From: Deltaproteobacteria bacterium
Lineage (GTDB): Bacteria > Myxococcota > Kuafuiibacteriia > Kuafuiibacteriales > Kuafuiibacteriaceae
DNA: 37,772 nt
Direction of reading: 5' to 3'
Assembly: GCA_011526105.1 (NCBI GenBank)
Contig: WYAZ01000101.1
Location: 1 to 37,772 of the forward strand
Position numbers and translations under genes: made by a program. Positions 34,195 to 37,772 of the stretch are shown here, in pieces. Position 1 is the first letter of the stretch. Every line of letters starts with the position of its first letter. The notes beneath the pieces were generated by a model that was not told the origin of the DNA, searched no databases, and saw nothing but the letters and a program-made list of their open reading frames with translations.

Positions 34195-35210
34195 CGCGGC
34201 TTGGAGACTGGCCTCCGCGCGCGTATGGAAACGTTGTGAGCGTGTTGATCGCGGCTTTGACGGGGGTGCAGTTCGGCTGTGGAGATACCTCGGAGCTTCC
34301 ACCGCCCGGGGACCCCCAGATCAAGCAGGTGGTCGTATCCCGAACGGACTACTCTAGCTGTGTGGTCCGGATGGATGGCGAGGTCGAGTGCTGGGGCAAG
34401 CTCGAGGACCCCGAGGTGGCGATGCGTCCCGAGTCGCTCCGCGCCGAGTACCTGGCCTTCGCAAGGACCACCGGATGCGCGATCGAGCGCGACTCGAGGC
34501 GCGTCGTATGCTGGGGTCCCGACTGGACCGAAGGCGAGCTGGACAACCTCGGTACGCACCTCAGCCTCGGCTCGGTTCCGGTCGTATGCTGGCATCGATA
34601 TCCGGGCGGGGTGGCCTGTCAGGCCGCTCAGACGTACGTCGAGCGCATCGCGTCCGGGATCTGGGCCGAGTACAATCGGGTCGCGCTCCAGAAGATCCTG
34701 GATGGCGTTCCGGCGGGAGAAGGCTGGACCCGGCTCGACTCTTACGACGGAGTTCATGCCTGTGCTCTCAGCTCGGAGCAGCTCCTCCATTGCTGGGGCC
34801 ACGGCTACGAGTACTTCGGGGGCGGTGCCCCTTCCGCCCGAGTGCTGGACTTCGCGCTCGGGCACAACTTTGGCTGTGCTCTGCTGGAGGATGGCGCGCC
34901 CGTGTGCTGGGGACAGACCTCGGGACGCGCGCCGCCTCCCGGTCGTTTCGATCGCGTCTTCGCGGGCTGGTACAACGTCTGCTATCGGCGGGTGGAGGAG
35001 CAAACGGTCATCTGTGTGGGCGGGGATCAGCACGGCAACGTCACCGACGTCCCCGCGCAGGAACAGTTCGACCACGTCTCGATCGGCCGGCACATCTGCG
35101 GCCTCACACTCGACCGACGGGTGGTTTGCTGGGGCAGAAACGACCATGGCCAAGCGAACGTTCCTGAGCACATCAACACGCCGTCGGACACGAAGGACGG
35201 GGACGAATGA
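34191..35210 (+). CDS. RCC1-like repeat lipoprotein
   Basis: The product has 339 residues from ATG 34191, overlapping the giant gene's stop. N-terminal hydrophobic segment (VVSVLIAALTGVQFGC) with a weak lipobox. The rest carries RCC1-type propeller blades typical of myxobacteria: Cys...VxCWG pairs (SSCVVRMDGEVECWG, GCAIERDSRRVVCWG, ACALSSEQLLHCWG, GCALLEDGAPVCWG, ICGLTLDRRVVCWG), each blade stabilised by a Cys pair. Likely a surface or periplasmic interaction protein. Its stop overlaps the next gene's start, so the three lipoproteins are coupled in translation. Confidence 0.85.
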   Translation: MTRLGDWPPRAYGNVVSVLIAALTGVQFGCGDTSELPPPGDPQIKQVVVSRTDYSSCVVRMDGEVECWGKLEDPEVAMRPESLRAEYLAFARTTGCAIERDSRRVVCWGPDWTEGELDNLGTHLSLGSVPVVCWHRYPGGVACQAAQTYVERIASGIWAEYNRVALQKILDGVPAGEGWTRLDSYDGVHACALSSEQLLHCWGHGYEYFGGGAPSARVLDFALGHNFGCALLEDGAPVCWGQTSGRAPPPGRFDRVFAGWYNVCYRRVEEQTVICVGGDQHGNVTDVPAQEQFDHVSIGRHICGLTLDRRVVCWGRNDHGQANVPEHINTPSDTKDGDE

Positions 35211-37057
35211 GCGCGAAAGCTTGGGGCGTGCTGCTCCTTCTCCTCGCCAGTGGCGCCTTCGCTGGGTGTCGTGGGAAGCCTCACTCCACCGACTCGCGCA
35301 GCGCCGACGGGACGAGCTACGCGGTCTCCCTGGTGCTCGACACGGAGAGCCGGCGGCACGGGATGCTCGTGGTCAAGAGCAAGCTCGAGCTCGAGGGAAC
35401 TTGGCGCGTGGAGCCCGTCCGGCCAAACGAAGTCAGGGTTGGGTTCGTCGAGCTCGACCGAGCAACCGTCGTCGTCACCGGTACCGCGGCTTCAGCGCCG
35501 CAGGACGTGGGGGCCGCGATCCTCTCGGCGCCGGTGCTCCTTCGCCTGAATACCGAAGGAGCGCCAGCGGGCTTCGGCTTCTCCGACGAGCAGGGACCGA
35601 TCTCACGCCTCATCTACGAGTTGATCGTCCTCGAGAGCGCGCACCCGCGCATCCTGGCGGATAAACCTGCGCCCGCTTTGTCTTGGACCGTTGAGTCCGT
35701 GCCGAGCTCATCCGGTCGCGGGGCGGTCGAGTATCGGACCGATTCTGGGAACGCGGCCCATGCCAAGATCAGAAGGGTTCGGAGATCCTACGACGAGCTG
35801 CGGCCTATCGGACCGTCCGAGTTCGAGGAGGCCAAGGAACGCCACGAGCTTCGACATGCCTTCGACCTGGAGTTGGGGATGGACGGGCGGCTCGTTCGGG
35901 CGGAGGGCTCGGAACAGCTCTCGGTTCATCGCTCCACCGGGGCGGTGGAGAACCGAAACATGACCCTGGTGCTCACACGGATCGAGCCGCAGCGGGCCGA
36001 GGTGGAATTGCCCCTCCCCCTCCCGTCCGGGGAGTCGGTGCGTTTCGTGGAGCCGGGAAGGATCGGGACCGACTCCGCCACCCGCCGACTCCTACTCGAG
36101 CAGCACGCGACGGGCATGTCCAGTTCGCGGATACTCACCTTACTGCAGGAGATGGCGGTGGCTGGTTTTCGGAGCGATCAACGGGAGATATTCTTTCGCT
36201 CCGCGGCTCGGATCGAGCTGTCACCCGAGGTCGTGCCCGATCTCGAGGCAACGCTGTTCGCTCACGAGCGACACACGGTGGTCCGCCCGTACATCCTCGA
36301 TCTCCTGGCCGCGGCAGGGACGCCGGAGAGCCAAGGCGCCCTCGTCCGGTTTCTCTCCGCGACGGAATCTAGGAGTTCGGCCGATCAGCTCGCCTCGGAC
36401 TGGGCGCGTCTGACCTACGTTCACCGTCCCTCGAAGGCGCTGGGCGAGTTCGTTCTGGACCTATGGAGGCGTCGGGCTTCTGAGGAGATCAAGTCTGAAG
36501 CGCAGGTATCGCTCCTGCTTGGTGTAGGCGGGGTCGCCCATCACTCGAGCGAGCATCACCCGGGGCTCAGCCTGCAGATGAAGAATCGGCTGGTCACGCA
36601 GTTGTCTGCCGTCAAGTCCGGGCGGAGTCAGAGCGTCCTACTCCGGGCCCTCGGCAACGCAAGAGTCGCGCTGCCGGTCTCCCTCCTTCGAAGCTTCGCC
36701 GAGAGCCCCATGCCTGAGGTTCGATCCGCCGCTGGCCTGGCGCAGCGGCACGTGCTCACGCGGGAATCGGAGCCCGTCCTTCTTCAGCTGGTCTCGGACC
36801 GCACGAGAGCGGTACAAACGATGGCCCTCAAGGCCGCAGGCGACGGCAGCATGAGCCTCAAAGGCCGCGACCGAATCGCTGGCCTGGTGCTCGAAGGACG
36901 GATCCATCCCGAGAACTACGCTCGCGCGTTCGAGCTTCTCAGCTCGCTGCCAGAGAGCCGCTTGCAGGCCGTCTCGAGCTACATGCTCGAAGACGCCCGG
37001 ACCATGCAGTACCTGCGACCCGGGCTCCTGGCCGTTCTTCGACGTACGGAGCCCTGA
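35207..37057 (+). CDS. Lipoprotein with HEAT-like repeats, vitellogenin-N-like
   Basis: The product has 616 residues from ATG 35207. Signal and lipobox are clear (LLLLLASGAFAGC). Residues about 35-290 look beta-rich (LELEGTWRVEPVRPNEVRVGFVEL; MDGRLVRAEGSEQLSVHR), and residues about 300-610 are alpha-helical HEAT-like repeats with a LLRALGN segment and SAAGLAQRHV. A beta-barrel followed by a helical superhelix with an ALGN motif is the plan of the vitellogenin/MTP N-terminal lipid-transfer module, and bacterial relatives are known in myxobacteria from memory. Lipid carriage is therefore possible but unproven; plain HEAT scaffold is the alternative. Confidence 0.75.
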   Translation: MSAKAWGVLLLLLASGAFAGCRGKPHSTDSRSADGTSYAVSLVLDTESRRHGMLVVKSKLELEGTWRVEPVRPNEVRVGFVELDRATVVVTGTAASAPQDVGAAILSAPVLLRLNTEGAPAGFGFSDEQGPISRLIYELIVLESAHPRILADKPAPALSWTVESVPSSSGRGAVEYRTDSGNAAHAKIRRVRRSYDELRPIGPSEFEEAKERHELRHAFDLELGMDGRLVRAEGSEQLSVHRSTGAVENRNMTLVLTRIEPQRAEVELPLPLPSGESVRFVEPGRIGTDSATRRLLLEQHATGMSSSRILTLLQEMAVAGFRSDQREIFFRSAARIELSPEVVPDLEATLFAHERHTVVRPYILDLLAAAGTPESQGALVRFLSATESRSSADQLASDWARLTYVHRPSKALGEFVLDLWRRRASEEIKSEAQVSLLLGVGGVAHHSSEHHPGLSLQMKNRLVTQLSAVKSGRSQSVLLRALGNARVALPVSLLRSFAESPMPEVRSAAGLAQRHVLTRESEPVLLQLVSDRTRAVQTMALKAAGDGSMSLKGRDRIAGLVLEGRIHPENYARAFELLSSLPESRLQAVSSYMLEDARTMQYLRPGLLAVLRRTEP

Positions 37058-37160
37058 GGCCGATAGGCATCTTGGGAATGTGATGGTGTCTGCCATGCGC
37101 TGCCTCCTCGGGGGACAAAGCCCGGGACGAGGCGAACGAGGGACGGCGGGCGCAAGAAAG

Positions 37161-37235
37161 GGAACCCACGGTTCCTAAGCGTGAGCGTCGACCCCACCAC
37201 TTTGCACAAAACGGAACCATGGGTTACGTTTTGTG
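37161..37235 (+). promoter_or_regulatory. Two inverted repeats upstream of the AbiEi-like gene
   Basis: Site 1 at 37161-37175 is GGAACC-CAC-GGTTCC. Site 2 at 37205-37235 is a 31-bp imperfect palindrome with 9-bp perfect outer arms (CACAAAACG/CGTTTTGTG) and an inner AACC/GGTT around ATG, ending one base before the start codon at 37237. The shared GGAACC core suggests one protein binds both. AbiEi antitoxins are known to repress their own operon by binding two inverted repeats. No ribosome-binding site is seen, so translation may be leaderless. A weak hairpin at 37102-37133 may end the upstream operon. Confidence 0.65.
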
Positions 37236-37236
37236 T

Positions 37237-37772
37237 ATGCCGCAGCCGGGATCCTACGGGCCGAACTGGGACCGGCTGTTCGAGACCGCTGCCGGGCAGT
37301 CCGGGTACGTCACGACGAAACAGGCCGCCGAGGCGGGCTACTCTACCCACCTGCTCCGGAAGCACATCCACGGCGGCCGCGTGACGCGGCCTCAGCGGGG
37401 GATCTACCGGCTCGTACATTTCCCGGCCACCGAGCACGAGGAGCTGGTCACCGCCTGGCTCTGGTCCGAGCAGGCTGGGGTGATCTCGCACCAGACGGCG
37501 CTGTCGCTGCACGGCCTCTCCGACGTGCTGCCGTCCCAGGTCCACCTCACGCTCCCGGCTGCGTGGAGGAAGCGTCGCTTCCGCGTGCCGCCCGACGTGC
37601 TGCTGCACCACGCCGACGTAGCGCCTGAGGACCGCGCTTGGTTTTTGTTGGCGCTCATGAAGAAGCGCGGTTTTTTGGACCGGATGCCAGTTTCGCGAGC
37701 CACAAATGTAGGAGGCCATCCACTTTCTGTGGCGCTCGCGATTGCACACGGTCGGCCTCGACGAGTACGCCA
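37237..37772 (+). CDS. AbiEi-family antitoxin (type IV toxin-antitoxin), 3' end outside window
   Basis: The frame is open from ATG 37237 to the right edge (178 codons). The N-terminal winged-helix resembles AbiEi antitoxin domains (GYVTTKQAAEAGYSTHLLRK, then GGRVTRPQRGIYRL), followed by HEELVTAWLWSEQAGVISHQ, TALSLHGLSDVLPSQVHLTL and HHADVAPEDRAWF. AbiEi neutralises an AbiEii nucleotidyltransferase toxin without direct binding and represses its own promoter. After RAWF (about 37640) the expected P-V-T-S-P-x-R-T-L segment is missing and the sequence changes character (T-rich runs), so the gene may be interrupted. No AbiEii is visible within the window. Confidence 0.75.
   Translation, partial: MPQPGSYGPNWDRLFETAAGQSGYVTTKQAAEAGYSTHLLRKHIHGGRVTRPQRGIYRLVHFPATEHEELVTAWLWSEQAGVISHQTALSLHGLSDVLPSQVHLTLPAAWRKRRFRVPPDVLLHHADVAPEDRAWFLLALMKKRGFLDRMPVSRATNVGGHPLSVALAIAHGRPRRVR

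Noticed and set aside
1-37772. CRISPR arrays, tRNA or rRNA genes
   Set aside because: No regularly spaced repeats of suitable length and no tRNA or rRNA-like conserved sequence were noticed on reading both strands.

Overview
The window looks like a chromosomal segment of a GC-rich member of the Myxococcota, most likely order Polyangiales. The basis is very high GC, heavy use of GTG/TTG starts, many secreted lipoproteins, two proteins with MYXO-CTERM-like C-terminal sorting tails (12177-13025 and 27811-28464), a myxobacterial Cys-rich repeat (DUF4215-like) in the giant lipoprotein, and a eukaryote-like Ser/Thr kinase with a PEGA-like C-terminus. No rRNA, tRNA or CRISPR array was seen.

Layout. 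1-3150: a partial gene, a 177-bp inverted-repeat element, an orphan [2Fe-2S] subunit of the xanthine dehydrogenase family, a small secreted protein, and an atypical SDR / PlsC-like acyltransferase pair. 3307-6766: a TPR protein and a PepQ prolidase. 15495 down to 6789: one tightly packed eight-gene minus-strand operon (thiolase, LeuA-like synthase, matrixin-type metalloprotease, TldD, a secreted unknown, PmbA/TldE, GT2 glycosyltransferase, lipoprotein). 15593-20179: Ser/Thr kinase, Bcp peroxiredoxin, lipoprotein, FdhD.

20147-26150 is an accessory island downstream of fdhD. Three copies of the fdhD 3' end (intact fdhD; a copy of its last codons plus downstream DNA at 22969; a deleted, diverged copy at 26090) bracket two cargo modules. 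Module A holds a multicopper oxidase and a three-repeat FG-GAP lipoprotein, next to a broken M23 peptidase gene. Module B holds an MFS transporter, a 43-residue peptide gene with a Lys-rich leader and three exact CCGVIR repeats, a strong stem-loop, and a GMC-type flavin oxidoreductase. Module B looks like an undescribed ribosomal-peptide (RiPP-like) cassette and is the best candidate for a new system here. A Cys-codon attenuation leader is the main alternative.

26189-28464 is a two-gene unit: a beta-propeller/TlpA-thioredoxin fusion and an LPMO-like MYXO-CTERM protein. After an IS110-family remnant, a recognisable sigma70-like promoter precedes a three-gene, translationally coupled lipoprotein operon (29339-37057): a giant lipoprotein whose signal peptide is separated from the body by an out-of-frame run of eight Gs (phase variation, frameshifting or an assembly error), an RCC1-like lipoprotein, and a HEAT/vitellogenin-like lipoprotein. 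The right edge has an AbiEi-type antitoxin gene with a palindromic operator at its start codon; its sequence may be interrupted near 37640.
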